Source: Nymphaea colorata
Taxonomy: Eukaryota; Streptophyta; Magnoliopsida; Nymphaeales; Nymphaeaceae
Length of the DNA: 64,000 bases
Direction of reading: 5' to 3'
Assembly (NCBI RefSeq): GCF_008831285.2
Contig: NC_045147.1
Span: 19,224,581-19,288,580, forward strand
Below, one piece after another: positions 48,960-59,149 of this stretch; position 1 is the first letter of the stretch; every line of letters starts with the position of its first letter. Below the pieces are notes generated by a model. That model was not told the origin of the DNA. It saw only the letters and a program-made list of their open reading frames with translations, and ran no database searches. The position numbers and the translations under genes are program-made.

Positions 48960-49145
48960 GGGATCCTGAATTGTATCGATGTCTGCGATATAAATGGTAC
49001 ACCTTTCAACTTGGATGCGGTGTCTTACCACCTTAAGACACATAAACATACCTTAAGACACATAAACATAATGTCTATGAGAATCGAACTAGAGACCTGC
49101 CTTATACAAGTTCCTAATCCGACCAATTACATTATATCCCTTAAA
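48960..49145 (-). mobile_element. possible tRNA-derived SINE-like fragment
   Basis: On the minus strand the segment contains TAGTTCGATTCTCA, close to a tRNA B-box, preceded by AATTGGTCGGATTAGGAACTT, which resembles the tRNA-like heads of plant SINEs. The rest is unrelated to tRNA, and no acceptor stem is formed, so it is not a tRNA gene. Low confidence. Confidence 0.25.
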
Positions 49146-51012
49146 GCCAGGTTTTCGTTTTTAAATTAATATTTTCTCAATGTAAAAAGCTACACAAGAA
49201 TTTCAAGCATGCATGATATAATGCATGATATAAGTTTGATAAACCATGGATTGTAACTGCATCTTTTGCCACATCAACAACAACATGCCGCCTTAAATTT
49301 ATATTAAATCTATGAATTTCAAATATAAAGTAATCATACATCGCCCATTTCGTGACATTAGATTCACTAGATTTAAACTGCTACTTCAGATGCCTGGAAA
49401 ATCACGAAGTGCACAATAATGTGGTTTAACATGGCCGAGCACATGAAAAACCAGACCCTCAAAAAGGTTATGGTAAGTTGATTAAAAAGTTATCGTATGG
49501 TAACTATGATTTGCCAAACGCATCAAGATAAATATAATTTTAGCTGCAACTTCTCGATGGCTTCGCGAAATAAATAAATAAATATATAATGTTAAATGCA
49601 TTTTAATAAAAAAATTAGTGGCTCTTATAATATCAAAATTTTGACAGTATAAAAATTAGCATTTTTCCATAGGAATAGTTTGAACTAAAGTATGCCTCAT
49701 ATTTCGGGTGAGCGAGAGGTATAAGTATGCCTCATATTAAGTTTGTGTTTATAAACATATTATAATGCTCGTATTTTGTTTAAAATATTTTTTACATAAA
49801 TTTAATAGGCCTTGTTTTTATTCTTTACCTAGTACTCAGGGATATACAAATCCCACCCATCCCCGTGTACAGTAACAACGTTTAACATTGCATGTGCACA
49901 ATGAACATTCTTAACCTTCTTGTTATCTCATATCGTTGTTGTTATCTCATGCCCATTATTATATACCCGTTTCATTACTTCATAACTTATTGTCTTATAC
50001 ATTTGTCATTATTTTATACCTTATATATTTGTCATTATTTCATACCTATAATGTCTAACATAATAGCATGAAGTGATATAAGATAATAATAAAGATATGA
50101 GATAATGACACATGGATGAAATAACCACGTGAGCGGGATAAAAAAAAGAAAAAAGAAAAACAAAGATTCTTTGCTACTCAAAAAAATATGTTGATTATCA
50201 CCATTTGCATATACGAACCAACCCAAAAACCTTACCTTTTTTTTGTTTTTTTTTTTTTTTTGCCTTTTTCCAGAAAGAAGTTCGCTTTGTTGATAATTTT
50301 AATATTTTGAAATCATGATTTTAACTCCAGCCATCTGCCTTGACTCAATCTAGGAATAATGTGACGGAAAGACCGATGGGGTAGCGAATGCGACAGTGTT
50401 CTTGGAAATATTAAAAACGACAATATGAGACATGACAAAAGATAATGATCCAAATCCAAAAGGTTGAATCCCAAGTCCAAGTCAAGTCCACACCCCCACG
50501 CGGTTTCACATGCAAATTAAGTGCCAAATATTTAGGCGCCGTCATATTTGAAAGGGTTTTCTTTTTTTCTTTTCTTTTTTTTAAGCAAATTCCTTGTACT
50601 CCTTTTTCCCTGCTTAAATTGAATGTCGAAAACTTAATTTTTTGCCTCGTCTGCAATATTATGGAACAGTTCAAGTAAAAGATACAAGTAGAGAAAGATT
50701 GGGTTGAAACTTGATCTTTGGACTTCAAACTTACCATCTATAACTTTTTAACCAAAAGGATGTAAAATTAAATTAAATTATGTAGTGATTTTCTTTTTGG
50801 GGTAAACGGAGCGTATTTTCTTCAAAGAATTAATTTGACACTTTAGTGAATTAGTAATTAGATAGAGATAAAGAAGATTACAAACACACATAAATATATA
50901 TGTTAGAACTTTGTGGCTATGTTAATTAGTTCACGTAAATGAACTATAGACGAGACAACGGAATCAAAATCCAAAATGATAGAGATTATAGAGCAAGCAC
51001 TCGTCTGATACA

Positions 51013-51530
51013 ACAGTACTTTAACCAGGGAGATCAAGTACGCACCTGGAAATATTCAAATTCGATGGATCAAGACATGTTTCAGGACCTTAACATTCAC
51101 ATTATCATCCTCTAGAAGTAGTTATATATGAGTGACGTTTTTAAGAACATCACGAAGACATATTACATCACGATAATGTCTAATATTATATAAAATTCTT
51201 AAAATTTTCAAAAAATGTTATTTTATATATTTATTTATTTTTTTGTTTCTTTTTTGGTTAAGAGATTTTGTACATGTTTTTGACTTCATCTTTGTAATCG
51301 GAAGAGAAAAAACTGATTTATTGGTTATAGAATTTCCATCCTTTATAATATTTTTGAATTTCTAATGCTGACAATATTAAAATTCCTTCTTAGTGTAATG
51401 TTTGTTGGATGAAGAAGCAGCACCAAGAAAATTGTGGAGCGTAGACCCAACCACCACTGGTCCTATGTAAAAGCGTGTCGTGAAGGGGACAGGACGGAGC
51501 TCTCGGGCCCAAGCACTCAAATTTCTTCCT
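51013..51530. repeat. 5'-flank duplicate, copy A (upstream of the receptor-like protein)
   Basis: This segment matches 63471-63932 in the same orientation over nearly its whole length. Shared words include AATATTCAAATTCGATGGA, CACATTATCATCCT, AACTGATTTATTGGTT, GTGTAATGTTTGTTGGA and GCAGCACCAAGAAAATTGTGG. Copy A has roughly 50 extra AT-rich bases near 51195-51260. It ends close to the receptor gene's TATA box, so it is the proximal promoter region of that gene. Confidence 0.88.
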
Positions 51531-51632
51531 TTTTCTTCATGTTTGTTGCGTCACCAGAAAAGCGCCACCGGTGCTCATCTCTTATGTCCAGCAGAAGTTG
51601 TGTATCAAATTTGATTTCGGTCGCTTGCTACA

Positions 51633-51640
51633 TATATATA
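51633..51640 (+). promoter_or_regulatory. TATA box of the receptor-like protein gene
   Basis: TATATATA lies 87 bp before the chosen ATG at 51720. Initiation about 30 bp downstream would give a leader of about 55 nt. Confidence 0.5.
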
Positions 51641-51719
51641 GGTATAAGATTAGAGAGCTCCTCAGGTTGGATGCACTTTTACCTAATCCAGCGATCAAAG
51701 AGTGTTGTTGCATGCCATC

Positions 51720-54700
51720 ATGGGCCAAGGTGCTGCTGCAATTCCTCAGGCACCAAGTCCATTATTGCTATGCAGAAGCACCATTTTGTTTTTGGGTCTG
51801 TTGGTTATTGGTGTGGTATGTGCTTGGAAGGATGAAACACCACCACCACCAACAAGTACAGCAACAAGGGGAGCAGCTTCGAGGATCTGCCTCTCCAACC
51901 AGAGTTCAGCACTTCTTCAATTCAAGCAGAGCTTTCTCAACATTTATGAATTTTACCGACCTGATGCGCTGATCTCATGGCAGCGTGATGGATCCGACTG
52001 CTGTCACTGGAAAGGAGTTACTTGCAATAACCTCACTGGCTTCGTCATTGCATTGGAGATACCTGCTCCTGATTTTGGCGATGTGATCGCAGGTATCGCC
52101 GTTGACTCTTCCCTGTTCAAGCTTCGATATTTGCAACGTCTGGATCTCAGCTACAACCAATTGAACGGTGCCATCCCGAAGAGACTCGTGGAACTCACCC
52201 ACCTAACCCACCTCAACCTGTCCCATTGTGGCTTCTCTGGTCAGATCCCAGTAGAGCTGTCCCAAATGACACGATTGGTCTCTCTCGATCTCTCTTATAA
52301 TGATGGCCTACTACTCCAGCATCCTAATTTCTCACAGCTTTTCAGAGGCTTAGTTCATTTGGAGCACCTTCGACTGGATAGAGTTGACGTCTCCATGAGC
52401 TTAAGAGATGTAAGCATGAGCTTGTCGTCATCTCATGACCTGCAAACATTCAGCTTGTCTGGGTGTAATATTTCTGGTCCAATGGACGAATCACTTCTCC
52501 ATTTTCAGTCAATATCTTACTTGGATTTGGGGTCCAACAAACTTGAAAGTAGTATTGTTGAAGGTTTATGCTCGCTTGGGGACATCACTTCGTTAAGGCT
52601 TCGTGCAAGTTTCATGACCGGGCCAATTCCGCCATGTCTTTTCAGTCTTCCCTCTTTAAAGGAGTTGGACCTCGGTGGCAACCATCTCAACTCTGGAATC
52701 CCCAACCTGCAGCTCAGCCAGATCGCCTCCTCTCTGACTGAACTGGACCTAAGTGGCAACCGACTAACTGGGAGCATTCCCTCATCCCTCTTCAACCTCT
52801 CTTTTCTAGCAACACTAGACCTCAGCCACAATCTCCTAACAGAGAACATTCCTTCATCCCACTTCAATCTCCCTTTCCTAAAAAAAGTAGTCCTCAGCGG
52901 CAATAGCCTAACTGGGACCATTCCATCATGGCTTTTCAACCTCTCCTCCTTAGAAGAACTAGACCTCAGTAGCAACCGTCTACTTGGGATTCCCTCATCG
53001 CTTTTCAATCCAATCTCATCGCTAAAAACAGTAGACCTTAGTGATAATTTCCTAACTCGGAGTGTTCCCTTGTTGCTTTTCAACCTCTCCTCCTTAGAGT
53101 CACTAGACCTTAGCAACAACTACCTAACTGGGGTTCCCTCGGTGCTTTTCAACTCAAACTCCTCCTTAACAACACTAGACCTTAGTCACAACAGCCTGAT
53201 AGGCAGCATTCCTCCCTTCTTTTTCACCCTTCCTTCCCTGACGAAACTAAACCTCGGAAGTAATAAGTTCAGCGACCTGCTCGCCAACTTTGACAATAAC
53301 CTATACTCCCAGTACTTGGAAATCCTTCAGCTTGATCACAATTTTTTGAGTGGTGATATCCCTTCTTTCGTCAACAGGCTTCGTTCCGTGAAAAACATTG
53401 ACCTTTCTTCTAATTGTTTCAATTTTACCATTGATCTTTCCTTCTTTTTTAGTATCAAGGGCCTTTTTGCATTGGATCTTTCCAATAACACAAGGCTGAC
53501 AGTTGATTCATCTTATTCCAGTGACGATGCACAAGGTAGTTCCAAGGATTCTCCTGGGATTCGATCTTTAAAATTGAATTCTTGCAATATTCAGACTTTT
53601 CCTAGATTTGTCTGTAAACTTAGCAATCTTGTGTCTCTAGGGCTCTCCAACAATAACATTGAAGGGGAGATACCATTTTGCTTGTGGGAAGTTATTCATT
53701 TTGGTGGTCTGGATCTTGATCATAACAAGCTACATGGTTTTGAAGAGCCAGCCCAGGGGATTACAGGTTATGGCCTTTCGTACATGTCTGTCTCCAATAA
53801 TCGAATCCAAGGGGAAATTCCAACTTTCCTTTGCAATTTCCATGACGGGTGACATACCGGATTGCCTTTTTAAAAGCCTGGAAGTACTGAATTTGAGAAA
53901 GAACAAACTGGGAGGCCAAATTCCAGATCAATTCAAGGCAACATTTGTCTACTTTGTCGCCTTGAGTGACAACTTATTCACTGGCAAAATTCCAAAGTCT
54001 CTCTTCAATGGCTCATTTTTGAGGGTCCTGGATCTAGGAAACAACAAGTTGAACGACTATTTTCCTTCGCAGCTAGGCAAAATGAAAGAGCTGGAAGTGC
54101 TGATTTTGAGGTCCAACCATCTACATGGACCTATTACACAGCAAGAATTTCCTTGGTTAAAGATCTTCGACATATCTAGCAATTACTTTTCAGGGTATCT
54201 CCCACATGAGTTGTTTCGAGGTTTCAAGTCCATGATGTCAGGTACCCCGGAGCATAAAGATGAGTTAATTCAAATGGTCGGGAGGATCGGGATTTCGGGA
54301 CTAAATTTTCCACTGGAAGTGCTGAAAGTTCCACTCGAAGTGGAGGAAACAATCAAGGGAGAATATCGTTTGTTTAAAGAAGAGGTCAAGAAGGAGTTGA
54401 TTATCATAGACCTATCTAGCAATAATTTCACAGGCCAAATTCCTGAAGAGATAGGGTCCTTGACATCTTTATACGTATTAAACATTTCTAGAAACCATCT
54501 AGTTGGCTCCATCCCTGAATCATTTGGAAAGTTGCAGCAGATGGAGTCGTTAGATCTCTCTCACAACCAGTTATCTGGAGTTATACCAGAGGAGCTATCT
54601 GTACTCACATTTCTTGAAGTCTTGGACCTGTCATACAATGACTTGCATGGGATGATACCTCAAGGAAACCAGCTCAGTACTTTTCCGGCATCTTCTTTTG

Positions 54701-54996
54701 AAGGAAACCCCAAGCTTTGTGGACCACAGGTGAACAGATCTTGCTCTCATGCTGTAGGAGACGGCTCTCATGCTGGAGCAGATGGTCTGGTTGAGGAGGA
54801 AAACAAGCAAATAAAAGAGAAGGGATGGAAGTATGGATCAGTAGGATTCGGTTTTGCAGTTGGGTTGGTGATCACAACTCTCCCCTTCTTGTTCATGAAC
54901 AGAGCAGCAGATTGGTATCGGGATCGAACTGACAGGATGATAGACTTCATCCTTCAGTGGGTTTTCCCTTCTCGATTTGGTAGGCGTAGGCATTGA
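51720..54996 (+). pseudogene. leucine-rich-repeat receptor-like protein (RLP), broken by a short deletion
   Basis: Two frames cover one RLP. Frame A runs from ATG 51720 to the TGA at 53850-53852 (710 aa). Frame B continues from about 53842 to 54996. Frame A starts with a hydrophobic signal region (about residues 15-36), then the cap ICLSNQSSALLQFKQSF and DCCHWKGVTC, then many LRRs of about 24 aa. Frame B has further LRRs, NPKLCGP, an acidic spacer, one membrane span (SVGFGFAVGLVITTLPFLF) and a short basic tail with no kinase, as in Cf-type RLPs. At the junction GEIPTFLCNF meets TGDIPDCL only 37 nt later instead of the 72 nt of one LRR, so about 35 nt (the VLDLSNN part) are missing and the frame is lost. 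As it stands the first frame would give a secreted LRR protein without an anchor. Otherwise both frames are undamaged, so the lesion is recent or an error. The open frame upstream of 51720 begins only with GTG. Confidence 0.9.
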
Positions 54997-54999
54997 GCG

Positions 55000-55940
55000 G
55001 TCAGGTTCTCCTTCTCATGAATCAAGATCGGCTCCAGATTTCTGGTGCTAATGAAGTCCATCTCGGTTGGCAATGGCAATGTAAATTCAATAAAGTAAAT
55101 TCACTGAATCCTCCGATGGCGAAAAGCTAAATTTGGCCTTCACGAAAATGAAAGGCCTTTGTCGTACACTTGATCAAAGTGAACGTTACTTGTATGATTT
55201 AAAAATTAGAGATGCATAACTACGACCGTTCACTTTTCTCCTGTAGATGACATTCAGGGTGACGCCTTGTCACCCTGTTTCGTTTCTAATTGGAATCCCA
55301 CACAGCAGAATGCATGAGCTCGTGATTTGGTTTTAGAAATTGGGTTTGGGTCATGTCTGTAATATACAGAATGCTAAAAGTGAAAAAGGAAAAGAAAAAA
55401 AGGAACAACATTTTTTCACTTTTCAAAAGGGAAATGCAATTGCTTGTTCCATATGATCTCCACTAACAAGGGCACCGTTGATTGTTTTACTTTTTATCAT
55501 CATTCCTAATTGCAGATTTACTTGGATTAATAATCGTATTCACATGTATTGAGCTGTCTTAGAAATACGTCCAAGTGTGAAAACGGACAGAGATCAAATG
55601 AAGATCCCACTAGGATACATACAGAAATAATGGAATTCGCATATGTTGTGTCCAATAACTGACAGAAAGCCGATGAGGATCTGCCTAAATTTACATACAA
55701 AATGTTGGATCCAATCTGATAGCAACATAACAAGAAAGAACACAAAGGTTATGTTCTAGAAAATGTCTACAAGACAAGCAAATTTGAATAAGCGAATAAG
55801 AAAGCAGCAGTTTGAGCTGAGAAAACAGCAGTTGAAATTATCGAGATATTCCAAAACATCTAATCCCAACTCCAACTCAAGTCCACGCACTCCATGCAGT
55901 TCTTTAACTCCACGCAAGGATTCTCTTTGCGACGATCTAG
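55000..55940. other. sequence right of the receptor-like protein
   Basis: The first 200-300 bases are the likely 3' untranslated region. An ATG frame at 55763 (STRQANLNKRIRKQQFELRK...) has a basic, Gln-rich start but runs into the element at 55946 and shows no known domain; I treat it as unsupported. Confidence 0.4.
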
Positions 55941-55945
55941 CCAGT

Positions 55946-56107
55946 GGGGCAGCCACATCTGGGCTTAAAGATCTAAAATTTTCATGTTTCTTTATTTTGA
56001 AAATAATGTCTTCATTTATTTGCTCATTTTATATATACCGGTGCCCTTAAAGATGTAAAATTTTGTGAACCAATGCCCCTTATTCTAAAATCTCTAGCTC
56101 CGCCATT
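55946..56107. mobile_element. inverted-repeat element of the GGGGC(A/G)GAGC type
   Basis: The left edge GGGGCAGCCAC and right edge TAGCTCCGCC (reverse complement GGCGGAGCTA) resemble the edges of the elements at 12695 and 56494. The interior has TTAAAGAT(C/G)TAAAATTTT repeated twice. Non-coding. Confidence 0.4.
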
Positions 56108-56493
56108 GTTGTTTTGAAATATTTGATACCCGTCATAAACACTAGCTTCGAATTCAGAAAAGAAAACAGGAAGTCGTCAACATTCTCACTTTCACAAAAG
56201 GACGGACAATTAATTGCACTTTAATCCTTCTCCACAAACAAATCCACCAGAAAGAGAACTATTAGTTTACTTTCCTAATCATGATTTTAAGTCATATATT
56301 ATGCTTTGTGAATTGAAAGTGCGTTTACCCACTTTTTTCTAGAAAAAAGCAAGTATTATGGGAGAATGCAGGAACCGCGGACTAATTGATGCACCAATCT
56401 TGTAATTCTGGAAAAAAAAAATGGAACGCTAAAATAATAATTGGCCTCATAGATGGCTTACTTTTTAAAACTAATGGAGTTGCATGATCTACA

Positions 56494-56625
56494 GGGGCGG
56501 CATAAAAAAAAAAAAACATGTTTTCGCTTAGCCTTTATACAAATTTTGAAAAAATTTTGTTGGTTTCTTGTTAAAATTTTGAAATTATAGTTCAGCTCCT
56601 AATGAAAAATTATTGACTCTGCCCC
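56494..56625. mobile_element. inverted-repeat element of the GGGGC(A/G)GAGC type, abutting the 69-bp array
   Basis: The left end GGGGCGG and right end GACTCTGCCCC are partial reverse complements. The interior has AAATTTTGAAAAAATTTTG and AAAATTTTGAAATTATAG, matching the style of the sibling elements. Its right end lies 35 bp before the first 69-bp unit. Confidence 0.5.
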
Positions 56626-56660
56626 TATGTGTGAATTTATGGGTAAATGGGTAAAGAATG

Positions 56661-57557
56661 TTCTTATTTCATGTCTGAATAAGCTGAGACTCATTACTAC
56701 TCAGAGCCACTTATTTAAAATTCAAAAGGTTCTTATTTCATGTCTGAATAAGCTGAGACTCATTACTACTCAGAGCCACTTATTTAGAATTCAAAAGGTT
56801 CTTATTTCATCTCTGAATAAGCTGAAACTCATTACTACTCAGAACCACTTATTTAGAATTCAAAAGGTTCTTATTTCATGTTTGAATAAGCTGAGACTCA
56901 TTACTACTCAGAGCCACTTATTTAGAATTCAAAAGGTTCTTATTTCATATCTGAATAAGCTGAAACTCATTACTACTCAGAGCCACTTATTTAGAATTCA
57001 AAAGGTTCTTATTTCATGTCTGAATAAGCTGAAACTCATTACTACTCAGAACCACTTATTTAGAATTCAAAAGGTTCTTATTTCATGTCTGAATAAGCTG
57101 AGACTCATTACTACTCAGAGCCACTTATTTAGAATTCAAAAGGTTCTTATTTCATGTCTGAATAAGCTGAGACTCATTACTACTCAGAGCCACTTATTTA
57201 GAATTCAAAAGGTTCTTATTTCATGTCTGAATAAGCTGAGACTCATTACTACTCAGAGCCACTTATTTAGAATTCAAAAGGTTCTTATTTCATGTCTGAA
57301 TAAGCTGAGACTCATTACTACTCAGAGCCACTTATTTAGAATTCAAAAGGTTCTTATTTCATGTCTGAATAAGCTGAGACTCATTACTACTCAGAGCCAC
57401 TTATTTAGAATTCAAAAGGTTCTTATTTCATGTCTGAATAAGCTGAGACTCATTACTACTCAGAGCCACTTATTTAGAATTCAAAAGGTTCTTATTTCAT
57501 GTCTGAATAAGTTGAGACTCATTACTACTCAGAGCCACTTATTTAGAATTCAAAAGA
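56661..57557. repeat. 13-copy 69-bp tandem array with hairpin-forming unit
   Basis: Thirteen head-to-tail units start at 56661 and every 69 bp to 57489. Units 7-12 are almost identical. Units 3, 5 and 6 share CTGAAACTC, and units 3 and 6 share CAGAACC, so blocks were copied as well as single units. Within a unit TCTGAATAAG can pair with CTTATTTAGA (10 bp, one G-U), and directly inside it CTGAG pairs with CTCAG across an 11-nt loop, leaving a 5-nt bulge AGCCA. Each unit also carries GAATTC, except unit 1 with AAATTC. The forward frame is open for 318 codons from ATG 56627 to 57583 with a 23-aa repeat (VLISCLNKLRLITTQSHLFR plus IQK). Because 69 is divisible by 3, an open frame can arise by chance. 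Most differences between units change the amino acid, which argues against a selected protein. No spacers exist, so it is not CRISPR-like. Confidence 0.95.
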
Positions 57558-57559
57558 TC

Positions 57560-58620
57560 CGCGAAAAGTGCGATATCTATTAAAAGCTGACCGAGGAATT
57601 CTACGAGTAGCACTGAAATGGGGTCGATTTCCACATTATCCCAACTAGATGTGATTCTGGATCTTGTGCAAGTACCATATAAACCTTGATTTAGCAACCA
57701 GTATCTGATCCAAAGCGTGTGAAAACCTCTACCGTAATGTCTCAAATTAATGTAATTAGACATATAATTAGAGCGGGCACATTAAATTACAGCCCAATAA
57801 GAAACGTTGGGACGGTTCACTGCATGTAGAGTATACGTCGGGTAACCTATTCGTTATCCCATCCGAATGCATTAGTATTTAATTCCTTACTTTACAGAAA
57901 GTGCTCCGATCAAGGTATAAAGAGGATATGTTCCATCTATCTAAATCTTGATTTAAAAATACGTTTAAATTGGTTTTTTGTTTCTAGATAGTGCAAACTG
58001 ATTACAATCTCAAATACCAAGCGAAATGATGGTTCTTATAACTAAAAAACGCACCCAAAAAAAACATTTCTTTTAAATGTTTCATTGTCCTAATTCTTAA
58101 TTTGGTATAAATGTATCGTTGTAGAGAGAGAGAGAGAGAGAGAGAGAGGTGAGGATTTGCTCACTTGGAGTTGGAGAAAATTAATGATTGATATAGCAAT
58201 AAAAGTTGTGACATGGAAAAGAATGGTGCAAGCACCTACCATTTGACCATTTGATTCCGAAAATGATAAAAAATGAACATTATAATTCGACTCATTCTTG
58301 AGGTCGGGCTTGAAGAATGTGAGACACGTTTTAGATCATTTTTTTTATTAAATAAGACAACAAGAAAGTGGTGATAGATTATGAGAGAAAAAAAAAGGGG
58401 ATATTGAATCTTGAGAGAGAAAGAATTAATAAAATTGGAATGCATTGGAGAGAAGAAGTTTTTTAGATATAAAAGCAAATTGTAAAAACAAAATAAAAAA
58501 AATAAATATACTAGACAGCAGCACAATTAAGCCGAATAAGAAATGTAAGAAGGGAGTGGATAGATGAAGAGGAGTGAAAATAGTACTATAGCCAAAAAGA
58601 AAAGTAGAGATATCGTTTCT
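57560..58620. other. spacer between the 69-bp array and the RLP fragment
   Basis: AT-rich sequence with a (GA)n microsatellite at 58123-58149. No gene is supported. Minus frames at 58236-58526 and 58527-58772 are low-complexity (Phe/Leu/Tyr-rich) and show no domain. Confidence 0.5.
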
Positions 58621-58654
58621 ATATAGGGGACAAGATGCAGGTATGGTACGCCAA

Positions 58655-59145
58655 CCCTTGATTCATGGAACTCACCCACCTTGACCTGTTCTTTCGCCTG
58701 TTCTATGGTCAGATCCCAGTAGAGCTCGGCTCTCCCAAATGGCACACTTGGTGACTGCTTAACTGGAACCATCCCATCATCACTTTTCTCACTCCCTTCC
58801 CTTCCCTTCTTGGAGTTTACTAGACCTTGGGGTATAATAGGATCAGTGGTTCACTCCCTGAATTCTACAACCCAACTTCAACTTTGGAACAACTTTCAGT
58901 TTGGACATGTCAAACAATGCTCTCACAGGTGCGATACCTGATTGTTTTTACAACATGATCGGACTGGAGCTGAGAACAACTACAGGGACAAATTCCAAGT
59001 GGATTCATGCATATACAACTCGTCAACTTGAAAGGCAACTTTCTTACTGGCAATTTTCCAATGTCCCCCTCCAATTGGATAAACATCTGATTACTGATAG
59101 GATTAGAATTCACATTTCCTTACAATCTTCACAATCAATTTGACA
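58655..59145 (+). pseudogene. scrambled fragment of a second receptor-like protein gene
   Basis: Pieces match the intact-looking RLP in the same order but with large gaps. CATGGAACTCACCCACCTTGACCTG and GGTCAGATCCCAGTAGAGCT (58664-58724) match about 52188-52259. CTTAACTGGAACCATCCCATC (about 58757-58777) matches about 52908-52928. The plus strand then reads MDMSNNALTGAIPDCF from 58901, an LRR corresponding to the region missing from the larger gene. Stops and frameshifts lie between the pieces, and there is no signal peptide or membrane anchor. It is a dead remnant of a tandem copy. Confidence 0.75.
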
Positions 59146-59149
59146 TTTC

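Larger units (their letters stand above)
48540..51010. other. intergenic region between the PPR gene and the receptor-like protein locus
   Basis: Contains an inverted-repeat segment (48640-48840) and a possible SINE-like segment (48960-49145), listed separately. CCTTAAGACACATAAACATA is duplicated back to back (about 49031-49070). From 49.2 to 51.0 kb there is AT-rich spacer with poly-T runs and no supported gene. Confidence 0.5.

Noticed and set aside
51434-51972. Two 133-codon plus frames over the RLP leader
   Set aside because: They overlap the RLP signal peptide in other frames and have no domain; the RLP frame with its LRR cap explains the region.
52517-53119. 200-codon minus-strand frame opposite the RLP
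   Set aside because: It is the antisense shadow of periodic LRR codons; its LRLRSS-type repetition mirrors the LRRs.
56661-57557. CRISPR-like array
   Set aside because: Units are contiguous with no unique spacers, and the genome is a plant.
56627-57583. 318-codon frame through the 69-bp array as a genuine repeat protein
   Set aside because: The period is a multiple of three, so one open frame is expected fairly often. Differences between units are mostly amino-acid-changing, and no domain or promoter is recognisable. Kept as a repeat rather than a CDS.
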